Assembly (NCBI GenBank): GCA_035709005.1
Contig: DASTFB010000080.1
Coordinates: 21,357 to 85,356, forward strand
Source: Candidatus Methylomirabilota bacterium
Lineage (GTDB): Bacteria > Methylomirabilota > Methylomirabilia > Rokubacteriales > CSP1-6
Length of the DNA: 64,000 nucleotides
Direction: 5' to 3'
A model generated the notes under the pieces. That model saw only the letters and a program-made list of their open reading frames with translations, was not told where the DNA came from and did no database searches. Positions 18,280-27,420 of this stretch are shown in pieces. The position numbers were made by a program, and so were the translations under genes. Position 1 is the first letter of the stretch. Each line of letters opens with the position of its first letter.

Positions 18280-19403
18280 GCAACCCCGGCTTCGGGAGCG
18301 CCTATTCGGTCACGGTGGGGATCGATCGCCGCCTGCTCCAGAACGTCGACTGGCTCCTGCTCGCCGCTGCCGCCGGGCTCCTGGCCATGAGCGCGACCAC
18401 GCTCACCAGCCTCAACATCGGGCGGACGAGCGGCGGGGTCGCCTTCCGCCAGCTGCTCTGGATCGGGATCGGGACCATGGCGATGCTCGTCGTGGCCAGC
18501 ATCGACTATCGCAGGCTGGTGCGCATGGCGCCCCTGCTCTACGTCGCGGGCATCGGGGGGCTCGTCACCGTTCTGGTGGTGGGCCGTACCGTCTCGGGGG
18601 CGCGCCGGTGGATCTCGCTCGGCACGTTTTCCGTGCAGCCCTCGGAGTTCTTCAAGATCTGCTTTCTCATCACGCTGGTGTGGTTTCTCACGTCGCGCTG
18701 GGCGCAGCCGGTGAGTCCGGCCGTCCTGGTGGCGGCGGCGCCGATCGTCGCCGTGCCGTTCCTCATCATCGTCCGGCAGCCGGACCTGGGCACGGCGCTC
18801 ATGCTCTATCCCCTGCTGATGGCCCTCTTGATCGCCGCGGGGACGCGGCTCCGGCTCCTGGGCGGGTTCGTGCTGGCCTGCCTGGCGACCCTGCCGGTGG
18901 CCTGGTTCGCGCTACGGGACTATCAGCGGGAACGAATCATGGTGTACCTGGATCCGTTCCGTGATCCGCTGGGGAGCGCGTACAACGTGATCCAGGCCAA
19001 GATTGCCATCGGGTCGGGTCAGCTCCTGGGCAAGGGAATCGCCGGCGCCACACAGAGCCGGCTGGCCTTCTTGCCGGAGCGCCACACGGACTTCATTTTC
19101 GCCGTATTCGCCGAGATGTGGGGGTTCGTCGGTTGTCTGGTGCTGCTGGCCTGCTACGGATTGCTCCTGCTGCGCGGCTTCGAGATCGCCGCCGCCGCGC
19201 GAGAACCGGTGGGAAGGCTCGTGGCCCTGGGCGCCACGTCGCTGCTGGGGATCCAGATGCTCATCAACGTGGGGATGGTGACGGGCCTGCTGCCCGTCGT
19301 CGGCATCCCCTTGCCGTTCATGAGCTACGGGGGATCTTCCATGCTCGTTTCCATGACGACCCTTGGCCTGTTGCTCTCGGTCCGGATGCGGCAGTTCCAA
19401 TGA
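18276..19403 (+). CDS. rodA: Rod-shape peptidoglycan polymerase RodA (SEDS family)
   Basis: A SEDS glycosyltransferase that polymerises lipid II together with PBP2. The 375-residue protein has about ten hydrophobic helices and conserved segments 'GARRWISLGTFSVQPSEFFKI', 'RQPDLGTA', 'AYNVIQAKIAIGSGQLLGKG', 'FLPERHTDFIFAVFAEMWGF' and 'PLPFMSYGGSSML'. The catalytic Asp corresponds to that in 'ERHTDFIF' by family alignment. The GTG start overlaps the mrdA stop. Confidence 0.97.
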   Translation: MSNPGFGSAYSVTVGIDRRLLQNVDWLLLAAAAGLLAMSATTLTSLNIGRTSGGVAFRQLLWIGIGTMAMLVVASIDYRRLVRMAPLLYVAGIGGLVTVLVVGRTVSGARRWISLGTFSVQPSEFFKICFLITLVWFLTSRWAQPVSPAVLVAAAPIVAVPFLIIVRQPDLGTALMLYPLLMALLIAAGTRLRLLGGFVLACLATLPVAWFALRDYQRERIMVYLDPFRDPLGSAYNVIQAKIAIGSGQLLGKGIAGATQSRLAFLPERHTDFIFAVFAEMWGFVGCLVLLACYGLLLLRGFEIAAAAREPVGRLVALGATSLLGIQMLINVGMVTGLLPVVGIPLPFMSYGGSSMLVSMTTLGLLLSVRMRQFQ

Positions 19404-19458
19404 GGCATGACGAGCTCTCCTGCTCCGCGGGAGGCCGGCGTGCCGGCGAGGTGCTGCC

Positions 19459-20994
19459 GTGGGCAAACGGATTCTCGTCAATGCCGGGATCACCGAAACG
19501 CGCGTGGCCGTGCAGGAAGGCAATCTCCTCACCGAGATCTATCTGGAGCGCCACGCCCGCCGCTCGATCGTCGGGAGCGTTTATAAGGGTGTCGTAACGA
19601 ACGTCCTGCCCGGCATGCAGGCCGCGTTCGTCGATATCGGTCTCACCAAGGACGCCTTCCTCTACGCCGGCGACTACGCGGCGCCGGGGGTCGAGGACGG
19701 TCGCGACCTGGAGCTGGAGGAGGAGACCGACACCGCCGAGGCCGAGGTGGCCGACGGCGACGTGGCCGACGAAGCCTCCCGCCGGGCCCCCCGCACCCCC
19801 ATCGAGGAGAGCCTACGCAAGGGCCAGGAGGTGCTGGTCCAGGTCTCCAAGGAGTCGCTGGGGAGCAAGGGCGCGCGCATCACCTCCTTCATCTCGTTGC
19901 CCGGACGCTACCTGGTCTACATGCCGCTGGCCCATCACATCGGGGTGTCCCGCCGGATCCGTGACGACCAGGAGCGGGACCGGCTGCGGGCCATCGTGCG
20001 GAGCCTGAATCCTCCGCCGGGTGGATTCATCGTGCGCACCAATGCCGAGGGCAAGGGGGAAGCCGAGCTCGCCGCCGATGTCGAGTTCCTGGCCCGTCTG
20101 TGGTCGCAGATCCAGAGCCGCGCCCAGCAGGCCACGGCCCCGGCGGCCCTGCACGAGGAGATGGACCTGACCTTTCGCGTCGTGCGTGATCTGCTGTCCC
20201 CCGAGGTCGACGAGTTCATCGTCGACAGCCGGGAGGTCTACGCGAAGTGCCTGGACTACGTGCGCTCGCTGGTCCCCGGGCTGGCCGGGCGCGTCATCCT
20301 GCACGAGGGGCGCACGCCGCTGTTCGAGGCGCACGGGGTGGAGAAGGACATCGAGCGGGCGCTGCGCCGGCGGGTCTGGCTCAAGTCCGGCGGCTACATC
20401 GTCATCGACCACACCGAGGCGCTGGTGTCCATCGACGTCAATACCGGCAAGTACGTGGGCAAGCGCGATTTCGAGCAGACCGTGTTGAAGATCAACCTCG
20501 AGTCGGTGGCCGAGATCGTGCGGCAGATCCGGTTGCGCGACCTGGGCGGCATCATCATCATCGACTTCATCGACATGGAGGTGCCCGAGCACCGCGAGCA
20601 GGTGTACCGAGCGCTGAAGCGGGCGCTGGCCGAGGACAAGGCTCGGACCAACGTGCTGGAGATCTCCGCGCTCGGCCTCGTCGAGATGACCCGTAAGCGG
20701 GTGCGTCAGGACCTCCGGTCGCTGCTCACCATGCCGTGCCCGACGTGCCGGGGCAGCGCGGTCATCCGGTCGGACGCCACGCTGGCCGCCGAGATCTTCC
20801 GGGCGGTGCAGGCCAAGGCGGCCGAGTCCACCGGCCGCGAGATCGTGGTCCGGGTCCACCCCGACATGGCCGCCTATTTCGAGGGCGACGGGCGGGACGG
20901 GTTGGCCCGACTCTCGGCCGCGCTCGACCTCAAGGTCGGCGTCCAGGCGGCGACGGGGTTGCACCGCGAGGAGTATCAGATCCAGACGCGGTAG
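19459..20994 (+). CDS. rng: Ribonuclease E/G family endoribonuclease
   Basis: An endoribonuclease of rRNA maturation and mRNA decay, RNase G-sized at 511 residues. It has an S1 domain ('GSVYKGVVTNVLPGMQAAFVDIG') with an acidic insert at about residues 83-110 (ELEEETDTAEAEVADGD). The catalytic region carries 'SGGYIVIDHTEALVSIDVNTG' and 'GGIIIIDFIDM', whose aspartates bind Mg2+. The zinc-link motif 'CPTCRG' is at about residues 430-435. There is no RNase E-type C-terminal scaffold. In many genomes rng sits beside mre genes, as here. Confidence 0.95.
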   Translation: MGKRILVNAGITETRVAVQEGNLLTEIYLERHARRSIVGSVYKGVVTNVLPGMQAAFVDIGLTKDAFLYAGDYAAPGVEDGRDLELEEETDTAEAEVADGDVADEASRRAPRTPIEESLRKGQEVLVQVSKESLGSKGARITSFISLPGRYLVYMPLAHHIGVSRRIRDDQERDRLRAIVRSLNPPPGGFIVRTNAEGKGEAELAADVEFLARLWSQIQSRAQQATAPAALHEEMDLTFRVVRDLLSPEVDEFIVDSREVYAKCLDYVRSLVPGLAGRVILHEGRTPLFEAHGVEKDIERALRRRVWLKSGGYIVIDHTEALVSIDVNTGKYVGKRDFEQTVLKINLESVAEIVRQIRLRDLGGIIIIDFIDMEVPEHREQVYRALKRALAEDKARTNVLEISALGLVEMTRKRVRQDLRSLLTMPCPTCRGSAVIRSDATLAAEIFRAVQAKAAESTGREIVVRVHPDMAAYFEGDGRDGLARLSAALDLKVGVQAATGLHREEYQIQTR

Positions 20995-21125
20995 CTCGCG
21001 GCCGCGGTCGGCAGTGCGCGCGGCCGGCGGATAGGGTGAGACGCCCGGCGACCACGAGCGCGGCGGCGCTCACCGGGTCGCGCGATTCCATCGATAGGCT
21101 ACGCCCGGTCACAGTAAGAGGGAAA

Positions 21126-21204
21126 CGGGTCGGCGGGGGTCTCACCCCACCCGCCGGCTGCGGTCACACCGGCCGGCGGCGAGACCGGGTCGGTGGGGGT
21201 CTCA
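21126..21204 (+). repeat. Two 60-bp-spaced copies of a 19-nt direct repeat with a hairpin
   Basis: CGGGTCGGYGGGGGTCTCA occurs at 21126-21144 and 21186-21204, differing at one base. Between them CCGCCGGC (21151-21158) pairs with GCCGGCGG (21172-21179). The 288-bp gap after rng holds no evident gene. The hairpin may end the rng transcript; the repeat has no known role. Confidence 0.5.
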
Positions 21205-21282
21205 TCCACGGCAGCCCGTGCCGGCCCGCGAACACGGCGCGGCGGTGACACCGCGTCTGGATGGCGTGGTAGCATCCGGGCG

Positions 21283-22335
21283 ATGCAGGAGTTGCCGGTG
21301 CTGCCCACCAGTGTTTGTGGCTCCCATGCGTTGCCTTCCTGGGTGTTCCTCGTGCGCGAGGCCCAGGAGGCCGGGCGGTTGGGGCCGGTGGATCTGCGGG
21401 AGGCCTATGACGACGCGGTCCGGGTCGCCATGCGGGATCAGCTCGAGGCGGGAATCGACGTCATCTCCGACGGCGAGATGCGCCGCGTCACCTTCATCCG
21501 CGGCTTCTACGAGCGCCTCACCGGGCTCGAGCCCCTTCCGGTCCCTCGCCGGCTCGGCCCGCTGAACTACGACTCGCACTGCCCCTACCAGGTCGTGGGC
21601 CGCGTGGAGGCCCCCGACGGTCTCGGTATCGTGGACGAGTTCCGGTTCGCCCGGGCCCACACCGATCGCCGGCTCCGCGTGGCCGTGCCCGGCCCCATGA
21701 CGCTGCTGATGCCGCTGCGGCGAGCCGCGCCCTACACCACCGAGGAGAGCCTGGTGGCCGACCTGTCCGCGATCGTCAACCGGGAGATCCGCGGCCTGGT
21801 CGCGGCCGGCTGCGACTTCGTCCAGGTGGACGAGCCGAACTACGTCATGACCGCAGGCAAGCACCGCATCGTCAAGGCCGGACCCGGACCGATGCTGCAA
21901 GCGCTGGCCGCCGCGGTGGACGGAATCGGAATCAAGCTGGCCCTGCACGTATGCTTCGGCAACGCCCACAACCACGCCTTCGCGACCCCCCGGCGCTACG
22001 CTCCGCTGTTCCCCCACATCCTCGAGGCGCCGGTCCAGCAGTTCGTCTTCGAGTACGCCAGCCGGGAGATGGCGGAGATCGAGCTGTGGAGCGTGCACGG
22101 CACCGATAAGGAAGTGGCGGCCGGGGTGATCGACGTCAAGGCCTTCCGCGTGGAATCGCCGGAAGAGGTGGCGGCCCGCGTCCGAGTGGCCCTCAAGCAC
22201 GTGCCGCCCGAGCGGCTGTGGCTCGTCCCCGACTGCGGGCTGTGGGAAACGCCGCGCTGGGTCGCGGTGTCCAAGCTGCGCTCGCTGGTGGAGGCGGCTC
22301 GCCTGCTGCGGCGGGAGCTGTCGGGCAAGCCCTGA
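21283..22335 (+). CDS. MetE catalytic-domain-only methyltransferase-like protein
   Basis: A 350-residue protein corresponding to the C-terminal catalytic barrel of cobalamin-independent methionine synthase, without the N-terminal half. Zinc ligands appear conserved: His222 and Cys224 in 'LHVCFGN' and Cys318 in 'VPDCGLWE', with a Glu in 'FEYASRE'. 'GCDFVQVDEPNY' is also typical. Such short proteins include core-MetE-type methionine synthases that take methyl groups from corrinoid donors, and other thiol alkyltransferases, so the substrate is uncertain. The start is ATG 21283. Confidence 0.82.
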   Translation: MQELPVLPTSVCGSHALPSWVFLVREAQEAGRLGPVDLREAYDDAVRVAMRDQLEAGIDVISDGEMRRVTFIRGFYERLTGLEPLPVPRRLGPLNYDSHCPYQVVGRVEAPDGLGIVDEFRFARAHTDRRLRVAVPGPMTLLMPLRRAAPYTTEESLVADLSAIVNREIRGLVAAGCDFVQVDEPNYVMTAGKHRIVKAGPGPMLQALAAAVDGIGIKLALHVCFGNAHNHAFATPRRYAPLFPHILEAPVQQFVFEYASREMAEIELWSVHGTDKEVAAGVIDVKAFRVESPEEVAARVRVALKHVPPERLWLVPDCGLWETPRWVAVSKLRSLVEAARLLRRELSGKP

Positions 22336-22336
22336 G

Positions 22337-22768
22337 GTGACGCGCCCGCGTCCCTCCCGGCTGAGCAGCGGGCGGATCCTGAAGGAGCTGCGGGTCGCCG
22401 CCCGCCGCGGCGACCGGACCGCCCTGGCCGTGGCCCTCGACCAGATGCGCACGCTGGCGTTTTCGCCTCGGTACTGGGAGAAGTATCTGCTCCTGCTGCG
22501 CAATCCGCTGGCGCGCGTGGTCGACCTCCTCGTCATCAAGCAGGGCGACCGGATCGCGCACCAGAAGGGCTGGAAGCAGCTCGGAGGGGGGCTTCGCCCC
22601 CCGTCCATGAAGTTGGAGGGGGCAGCGGCCGCTCCCTCCAAACCTCCCCGTTCGCGTGACGCGCGACAACGCTCGCGCGGGCGAAGCCCGCGCTCGAAGC
22701 GCCCGACCGCGGCGCGGCGGAGCCGCCCGGCTGGCGGGGCCGAACAGCCGCTCCTCTTCGAGCTGTAG
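22337..22768 (+). CDS. Conserved small protein of unknown function with repeat-encoded tail
   Basis: A 143-residue basic protein starting with GTG 1 nt after the MetE-like stop. Residues 1-80 look like a real helical domain ('LSSGRILKELRVAARRGDRTALAVALDQMRTLAF', 'YWEKYLLLLRNPLARVVDLLVI'). From about residue 82 the coding sequence runs through a GC-rich inverted-repeat element and then low-complexity Arg/Ser/Pro sequence, ending 'EQPLLFEL'. The element appears to have inserted in frame near the 3' end, leaving the frame open. Function is unknown. Confidence 0.6.
   Translation: MTRPRPSRLSSGRILKELRVAARRGDRTALAVALDQMRTLAFSPRYWEKYLLLLRNPLARVVDLLVIKQGDRIAHQKGWKQLGGGLRPPSMKLEGAAAAPSKPPRSRDARQRSRGRSPRSKRPTAARRSRPAGGAEQPLLFEL
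22580..22649 (-). repeat. REP-like palindromic element, copy A (inside a coding region)
   Basis: On the minus strand it reads GGGGAGGTTTGGAGGGAGC, then GGCCGC, CCCCCTCC, and GGGGGGCGAAGCCCCCC, ending CTCCGAG. It shares its left end GGGGAGGTTYGGAGGG and its right end CTCCGAG with copy B at 54685-54741. It lies within the hypothetical gene at 22337-22768. A second hairpin, GCGCGGGC/GCCCGCGC, lies just downstream near 22675-22693. Confidence 0.55.
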
Positions 22769-22783
22769 CTGGGCGCGCGTTCT

Positions 22784-22828
22784 TTGACAGGCGCGGCGGC
22801 CCGGAGCAGAATACCCGTGCCGGGTATT
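22784..22828 (+). promoter_or_regulatory. csoR-copA promoter with CsoR-type operator
   Basis: TTGACA (22784-22789), a 17-nt spacer and CAGAAT (22807-22812) make a good sigma-70 promoter. Overlapping the -10 and start site is AATACCCGTGCCGGGTATT (22810-22828), an 8+8 palindrome with a three-base centre and the G/C-tract layout of CsoR operators. Copper binding to CsoR should release it and induce the downstream copper genes. Confidence 0.75.
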
Positions 22829-22844
22829 GGGTCCGGGGGGGCCA

Positions 22845-23126
22845 ATGATCGACGAGACGACGAAGGCCAAGGCGCTGGGCCGGCTCCGCCGCATCGAGGG
22901 GCAGGTCCAGGGGCTGCAGCGCATGATCGGCAACAGCGAGTCCTGCGTGGACATTCTCCTGCAGATCTCCGCGGTGCAGGGGGCCCTGGAGCAGGTGCGG
23001 AAGCTGCTGCTGGGCCGCCACATCGAGTCCTGTGTCTCCGAGGCCGTCCGCGCGGGATCCCGCGGGGATCGGCAGCGGAAGATCGACGAGCTGATCGAGG
23101 TGTTCGCGCGGTTCGGAGGCCGGTGA
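22845..23126 (+). CDS. csoR: CsoR-family copper-sensing repressor
   Basis: A 93-residue all-helical metal-sensing repressor. The CsoR copper ligands are present as Cys34, His59 and Cys63 ('SESCVDIL', '[11 protein letters not shown]'). The N-terminal '[16 protein letters not shown]' is the family DNA-contact segment. ATG 22845 is preceded by a G-rich ribosome-binding site. The gene lies directly after a CsoR-type palindrome, and its stop overlaps the copA start, so it autoregulates a copper-export operon. Confidence 0.93.
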   Translation: MIDETTKAKALGRLRRIEGQVQGLQRMIGNSESCVDILLQISAVQGALEQVRKLLLGRHIESCVSEAVRAGSRGDRQRKIDELIEVFARFGGR

Positions 23127-25453
23127 TGCCGACGCTGGAGCGCGCCACCCTGCCGGTGCGCGGCATGCATTGCGCGGCCTGCGTGGGCAAGGTCGAGGGG
23201 GCGCTGCGCGCGGTGCCCGGCGTCGGCGAGGCCTCGGTGAATCTGGCCACCGAGCGCGCCACCGTCGCCTTCGATCCGGGCGCCGTCGACCTGGCCGCGC
23301 TGCAGGCTGCGGTGGCGTCCGCCGGCTACGAGCTCCTGGAGCCGACCGAAGCCGGCCCGGTGGCCCTGGACCGGGAGCAAGCCGAGCGGGAGCGTGAGCA
23401 GGCGGCGCTGCGCCGTCGTTTCATCGTGGGGGCGGTGCTCTCCGCGCCCGTGATCGTCGGCAGCATGACCGAGCTGTTCCCGTGGGGGCCGGGCTGGCTT
23501 CGCGATCCCTGGGTGCTGCTGGCGCTCGCCACCCCGGTGCAGTTCTGGGTGGGCGCCCCCTTCCACCGAGGGCTCCTGCGAGACCTTCGCTACCGCTCCG
23601 CCAGCATGTCGACCCTGGTCTCGCTGGGGACCAACGCGGCCTACCTCTTCAGCCTCGCCGTCACCGTCTGGCCCCACGCCTTCATGGGCCTGGGCGCCAT
23701 GACCTACTACGAGACGAGCGCCGTCGTGATCACCCTCGTCGTGCTGGGCCGGTGGCTGGAGGCCCGCGCCCGCGGGCGGACGTCGGAAGCGATCCGCCGG
23801 CTGGTGAGCCTGGCGCCCCGCACGGCTCGCCTGGTGCGAGAGAGCCAGGAGCTCGACGTGCCGACGGACGCTGTCGTCGTCGGGGACCTGATTCGGATCC
23901 GTCCCGGCGAGCGGATCCCCGTCGACGGGGTCGTGGTCGAGGGCGCCTCGGCGGTGGACGAGTCCATGCTGACCGGTGAGAGCCTGCCCGTGGAGAAGGC
24001 GCCGCAGTCCCGGGTCGTGGCCGGCACCGTGAACCGCGCCGGGAGCTTCGTCTTCCGGGCTACCGCCGTGGGCAGCGAGACGACGCTCGCCCGGATCATC
24101 CGCCTGGTAGAGGATGCGCAAGGGTCGCGGGCGCCGATCCAGCGTCTGGCCGACCGCGTCGCCGCGGTCTTCGTGCCGATCGTGCTCGGCGTGGCGGGGC
24201 TCACGTTCGCCGGGTGGCTGCTCGTCGGCCCGGAGCCCGCCCTGGTCCTGGCCCTGACGACCGCGGTGTCCGTGCTCGTGATCGCCTGTCCTTGCGCGAT
24301 GGGGCTGGCCACCCCGACGGCGATCATGGTGGCCACCGGCAAGGGGGCCGAGCACGGCCTGCTCATCAAGAGCGCGGCAGCCCTGGAGCTCCTGCACAAG
24401 GTCGATGTCGTCGTCTTCGACAAGACGGGCACGCTGACCATCGGGCGCCCCGAGATCACCGACGTGATCCCGGTCACGGGCAACGGCGACGTCGCCATCG
24501 ACGATGTGCTGGGACTGGCCGCGGCCGCCGAGCAGGCCTCCGAGCATCCCCTCGGGGAGGCCATCGTGCGGCGGGCCAAGGAACGAGGCGTGGCGTTGCC
24601 GCCGGTGACCGAGTTCACCAGCCTGGCCGGTCAGGGTGTGGACGCTCTCACCACCGAGGGGCGCATCTTGCTCGGCAACCGCCTGCTCATGGAGAGCCGC
24701 GGGATCGTGGCGCCGGAAGCCAGCGGCCCGGCGCGGGGCGAGGCGAGCCCGGACGACGAGCAGGCCCGGGCGCTGCAGGCCGAGGGCAAGACGGTCATCT
24801 TTCTCGCGTACGCCGGACGCCTGGTCGCCCGACTCGCCGCCGCCGACGTGCTGAAGTCCGATGCCGCGGCGACGGTGCGGCGACTGAAGGCCCTGGGCGT
24901 GACCGTCATCATGTTGACCGGCGACAACCGGCAGACCGGTGCGGCGATCGCCCGGAAGGCCGGCATCGAGCGCGTCCTGGCCGAGGTGCTACCGGAGGAC
25001 AAGTCCCGCGAGATCCGGCGGCTGCAGGAGCAGGGATACCTCGTCGCCATGGTGGGCGACGGCGTCAACGACGCTCCCGCGCTGGCGGTGGCCGACGTGG
25101 GCATCGCCATGGGGACCGGGACCGACGTCGCCATCGAAGCGGCGGACGTGACGGTGATGCGGGGCAAGCTCGCTCACGTGGTGGCCGCGATCGAGCTGTC
25201 CCGCCGCACGATCCGCATCGTCAAGGAAAACCTGGTGTGGGCGTTCGGCTACAACGTCGTCCTCATCCCCCTGGCGGCCGGAGTCCTCTACCCGCTGGGC
25301 GGGGGGTTGCTCTCGCCGATCCTGGCCGGAGCGGCGATGGCGTTGTCGTCCGTGTCCGTCGTCGCCAACAGCCTCCGGCTCCGGCGCTGGGCGCCGCGGG
25401 CCGGAGTCGACGTGGAGGAGAAGGTATGGCCGTCGATCCCGTCTGCAAGATGA
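23126..25453 (+). CDS. copA: Copper-exporting P1B-type ATPase
   Basis: A Cu+ efflux pump in the inner membrane, 775 residues. Domains in order are: one heavy-metal-associated domain with 'GMHCAAC' (about residues 14-20), transmembrane helices, actuator 'TGES', ion-binding 'CPC' in '[14 protein letters not shown]', phosphorylation 'DKTGT', nucleotide motif 'SEHPLGEA', and '[12 protein letters not shown]'. The last helices carry the P1B-1 pattern '[11 protein letters not shown]'. The start overlaps the csoR stop after GGAGG. It is controlled by the upstream CsoR operator. Confidence 0.96.
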   Translation: MPTLERATLPVRGMHCAACVGKVEGALRAVPGVGEASVNLATERATVAFDPGAVDLAALQAAVASAGYELLEPTEAGPVALDREQAEREREQAALRRRFIVGAVLSAPVIVGSMTELFPWGPGWLRDPWVLLALATPVQFWVGAPFHRGLLRDLRYRSASMSTLVSLGTNAAYLFSLAVTVWPHAFMGLGAMTYYETSAVVITLVVLGRWLEARARGRTSEAIRRLVSLAPRTARLVRESQELDVPTDAVVVGDLIRIRPGERIPVDGVVVEGASAVDESMLTGESLPVEKAPQSRVVAGTVNRAGSFVFRATAVGSETTLARIIRLVEDAQGSRAPIQRLADRVAAVFVPIVLGVAGLTFAGWLLVGPEPALVLALTTAVSVLVIACPCAMGLATPTAIMVATGKGAEHGLLIKSAAALELLHKVDVVVFDKTGTLTIGRPEITDVIPVTGNGDVAIDDVLGLAAAAEQASEHPLGEAIVRRAKERGVALPPVTEFTSLAGQGVDALTTEGRILLGNRLLMESRGIVAPEASGPARGEASPDDEQARALQAEGKTVIFLAYAGRLVARLAAADVLKSDAAATVRRLKALGVTVIMLTGDNRQTGAAIARKAGIERVLAEVLPEDKSREIRRLQEQGYLVAMVGDGVNDAPALAVADVGIAMGTGTDVAIEAADVTVMRGKLAHVVAAIELSRRTIRIVKENLVWAFGYNVVLIPLAAGVLYPLGGGLLSPILAGAAMALSSVSVVANSLRLRRWAPRAGVDVEEKVWPSIPSAR

Positions 25454-25575
25454 CCGTCGAGCCCGCCAAGGCCGCCGCGCAGTCGGCCTACAAGGGGCAG
25501 ATCTACTACTTCTGTGCGGTGGGCTGCAAGCAGAAGTTCGATCGGGAGCCCGAACGCTACACCGGTCAGCAGTGA
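25426..25575 (+). CDS. YHS-domain metal-binding peptide
   Basis: A 49-residue YHS domain ('[13 protein letters not shown]', '[24 protein letters not shown]'). YHS domains bind copper or other soft metals and are often fused to CopA. Here the free version overlaps the copA 3' end by 28 nt behind GGAGGAGAAGG, and probably serves as a small copper chaperone or buffer for the pump. Its stop overlaps the next gene (GTGA). Confidence 0.88.
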   Translation: MAVDPVCKMTVEPAKAAAQSAYKGQIYYFCAVGCKQKFDREPERYTGQQ

Positions 25576-26465
25576 GCGCAACCCAGCTGCAGCCGCGTCT
25601 CCTGGCCGGACGTGACACGTACCAGCGCCGGGTGGAGGCGTGGACCGACAACCTCGAGGCCGAGGCCCTGACCCACACGGTCAGGATCGCCGACGACGAC
25701 CGCGCCGTGGAGCTCGAGGTCCTCGCCCTGCCCTCGCCGGCCTACGAGATCCGGAATGCCTCGTGTCGGGTTCTGGCCGGGGATGTCGGCCCCGACGTCG
25801 TTCTGGGCATGGCGTCCCTGGCCGGAGTCAGGATGGTGGCCGGGTTCACGCGCCGAGTCGCTGAGGCCACGGGCGGCGGCGCCGGCGCGCCTCTGGCGGT
25901 GGACGCGGCCATCGAGGTCGCGCGGCTGGCCCGTCAGACGACCAGATTGCCTCGCGCGCAGGCGGAGCGGGCGGGGACCGGCGCCTGGGAGTGCTGGCAG
26001 CTCGACATGGCCGGGTGGGTCGACCTGCCCGAGTCCTGCTTCACCTACAGCCAGGCCGGCCGCGCGGTCTTCGGAACCCGCACGGTCACCGCGACGGCCG
26101 AGCCCGACCTCTACAGCCCCCGGCCCGGCCAGCGGCGCGTATTCGTGAGGCGGAAGTTGGCGAGCCTGGCGCGCCTCGAGGGCCGTCTCCGGCTTTTCCA
26201 CTCCATGCACGACAACGTGCACGGCTTCGAGCTGACGTGCGAGGTCGATGCCGCCTCCGGCACGATCGTCCAGGCCGAGCACATCACTTCCCGGCTGCCG
26301 TACGCGGGCGTCTGCACGGAGCCCCAGGCGCGGCTGCGCGCGCTGGTGGGCGAGCGCGTGGACGAGGGGCTGCGCAAGCGCCTCGGCACGCTCGTGGGCG
26401 GCCCGTCGGGCTGCAGCCAGCTCTACGACCTCACGGCCGACTTGCTCAAGCTCCTGGCAGCCTGA
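25572..26465 (+). CDS. DUF2889 family protein
   Basis: A 297-residue cytosolic protein that resembles DUF2889 in its C-terminal half ('LFHSMHDNVHGFELTCEVDAASGTIVQAE', 'PYAGVCTEPQARLRALVG', 'LVGGPSGCSQLYDLTADLLKLL'). The conserved Cys in 'PYAGVC' and 'GCSQLYDL' are family features, and members often lie in aromatic or steroid catabolic loci, with unknown function. The GTG start overlaps the YHS stop, so it may be cotranscribed with the copper genes without necessarily sharing function. Confidence 0.75.
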   Translation: MSATQLQPRLLAGRDTYQRRVEAWTDNLEAEALTHTVRIADDDRAVELEVLALPSPAYEIRNASCRVLAGDVGPDVVLGMASLAGVRMVAGFTRRVAEATGGGAGAPLAVDAAIEVARLARQTTRLPRAQAERAGTGAWECWQLDMAGWVDLPESCFTYSQAGRAVFGTRTVTATAEPDLYSPRPGQRRVFVRRKLASLARLEGRLRLFHSMHDNVHGFELTCEVDAASGTIVQAEHITSRLPYAGVCTEPQARLRALVGERVDEGLRKRLGTLVGGPSGCSQLYDLTADLLKLLAA

Positions 26466-26478
26466 GCGGGCTGGCTGC

Positions 26479-27393
26479 TCAAGCGCCGGCGGGTCCCCGC
26501 TCCGGCAGGTGCGTGTCCAGGAAGAGCTCGGGCGAGAAATCGGGCAACCCCACGCTGGCCGGCGTGCGTCCGGCGAAGGCGGCCCGGGGGGCGACGCCCA
26601 CCAGCTCGGCTCGGAGGAGCCCGATGCCGCGCCGGGCCGCTTCGGCGCGGACTCGGTCGAAGGCCACCGGGATCGGCGTCACCCGGTGATCGAGCAAGTT
26701 CATCGACACCTGAGCCACCCCACGGGTGATCAGCCGCACCCCGAGCGCCTGCACGGCAGGCAGTCCGCCACCCGACTCGCGCACCGACGCGGCGATGGCC
26801 CGCGCCGCGGCGACGTCGTCGCCGTCGAGCCAGACGTTGAAGGCGATCAGGATGTCCCGGGCGCCCACGATCACCGCGCCGGGGCCGGGATCGAAGCGGG
26901 CCGGTCCGGCGTCGGGCTCGTCGCCGGCGCGTAGGCGTTCGGCCAGCGCCTCGTAGCCGCGGCCGCGCACGTCGGGCAGGCGCCGCCGGGCCGCCCGGGT
27001 GGCGGCGTGCCCGTAATAGAAGACGGGCACATGGTGGCGCTCCGCGATGGCGCGCCCGACCCGGCGGGCCAGGGCCACGGCCTCGTCCATCGTGGCGTCG
27101 ACCAGCGGCACGAACGGCACGACGTCCAGGGCTCCCAGACGGGGATGCTCGCCGCGATGGTGCCGCAGGTCGATCGTCTCCATCACCGCGTCGGCCAGGG
27201 CCAGCGCGGCGGCCGCCACGGCCTCCGCGCGTCCGAGGAACGAGTAGACCGAGCGGTGGTGATCGGGGTCCGCATGGATGTTCATGAGCCGGACACCATC
27301 GACGTCCCGGATGGCGGCGGCGAAGCGGGCCAGGCGGGCGGGGTCGCGTCCTTCGCTCACGTTGGGCACGCACTCGATCACGGGCTGGCGCAC
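26479..27393 (-). CDS. Glutamate formimidoyltransferase
   Basis: Transfers the formimino group from formiminoglutamate to tetrahydrofolate in histidine degradation. The 304-residue protein equals the FtcD N-terminal domains only: 'IECVPNVSEGRDPARL', 'DADHHRSVYSF-like' (here 'DPDHHRSVYSFLG'), 'HRGEHPRLGALDVVPFVP' and 'GARDILIAFNVWL'. There is no fused cyclodeaminase and no hut gene nearby. It is convergent with the DUF2889 gene and divergent from the HypE-like gene, with a 27-bp gap. Confidence 0.9.
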   Translation of the reverse strand: MRQPVIECVPNVSEGRDPARLARFAAAIRDVDGVRLMNIHADPDHHRSVYSFLGRAEAVAAAALALADAVMETIDLRHHRGEHPRLGALDVVPFVPLVDATMDEAVALARRVGRAIAERHHVPVFYYGHAATRAARRRLPDVRGRGYEALAERLRAGDEPDAGPARFDPGPGAVIVGARDILIAFNVWLDGDDVAAARAIAASVRESGGGLPAVQALGVRLITRGVAQVSMNLLDHRVTPIPVAFDRVRAEAARRGIGLLRAELVGVAPRAAFAGRTPASVGLPDFSPELFLDTHLPERGPAGA

Positions 27394-27420
27394 GGCACGG
27401 GTATACTACGGGTCACGACG

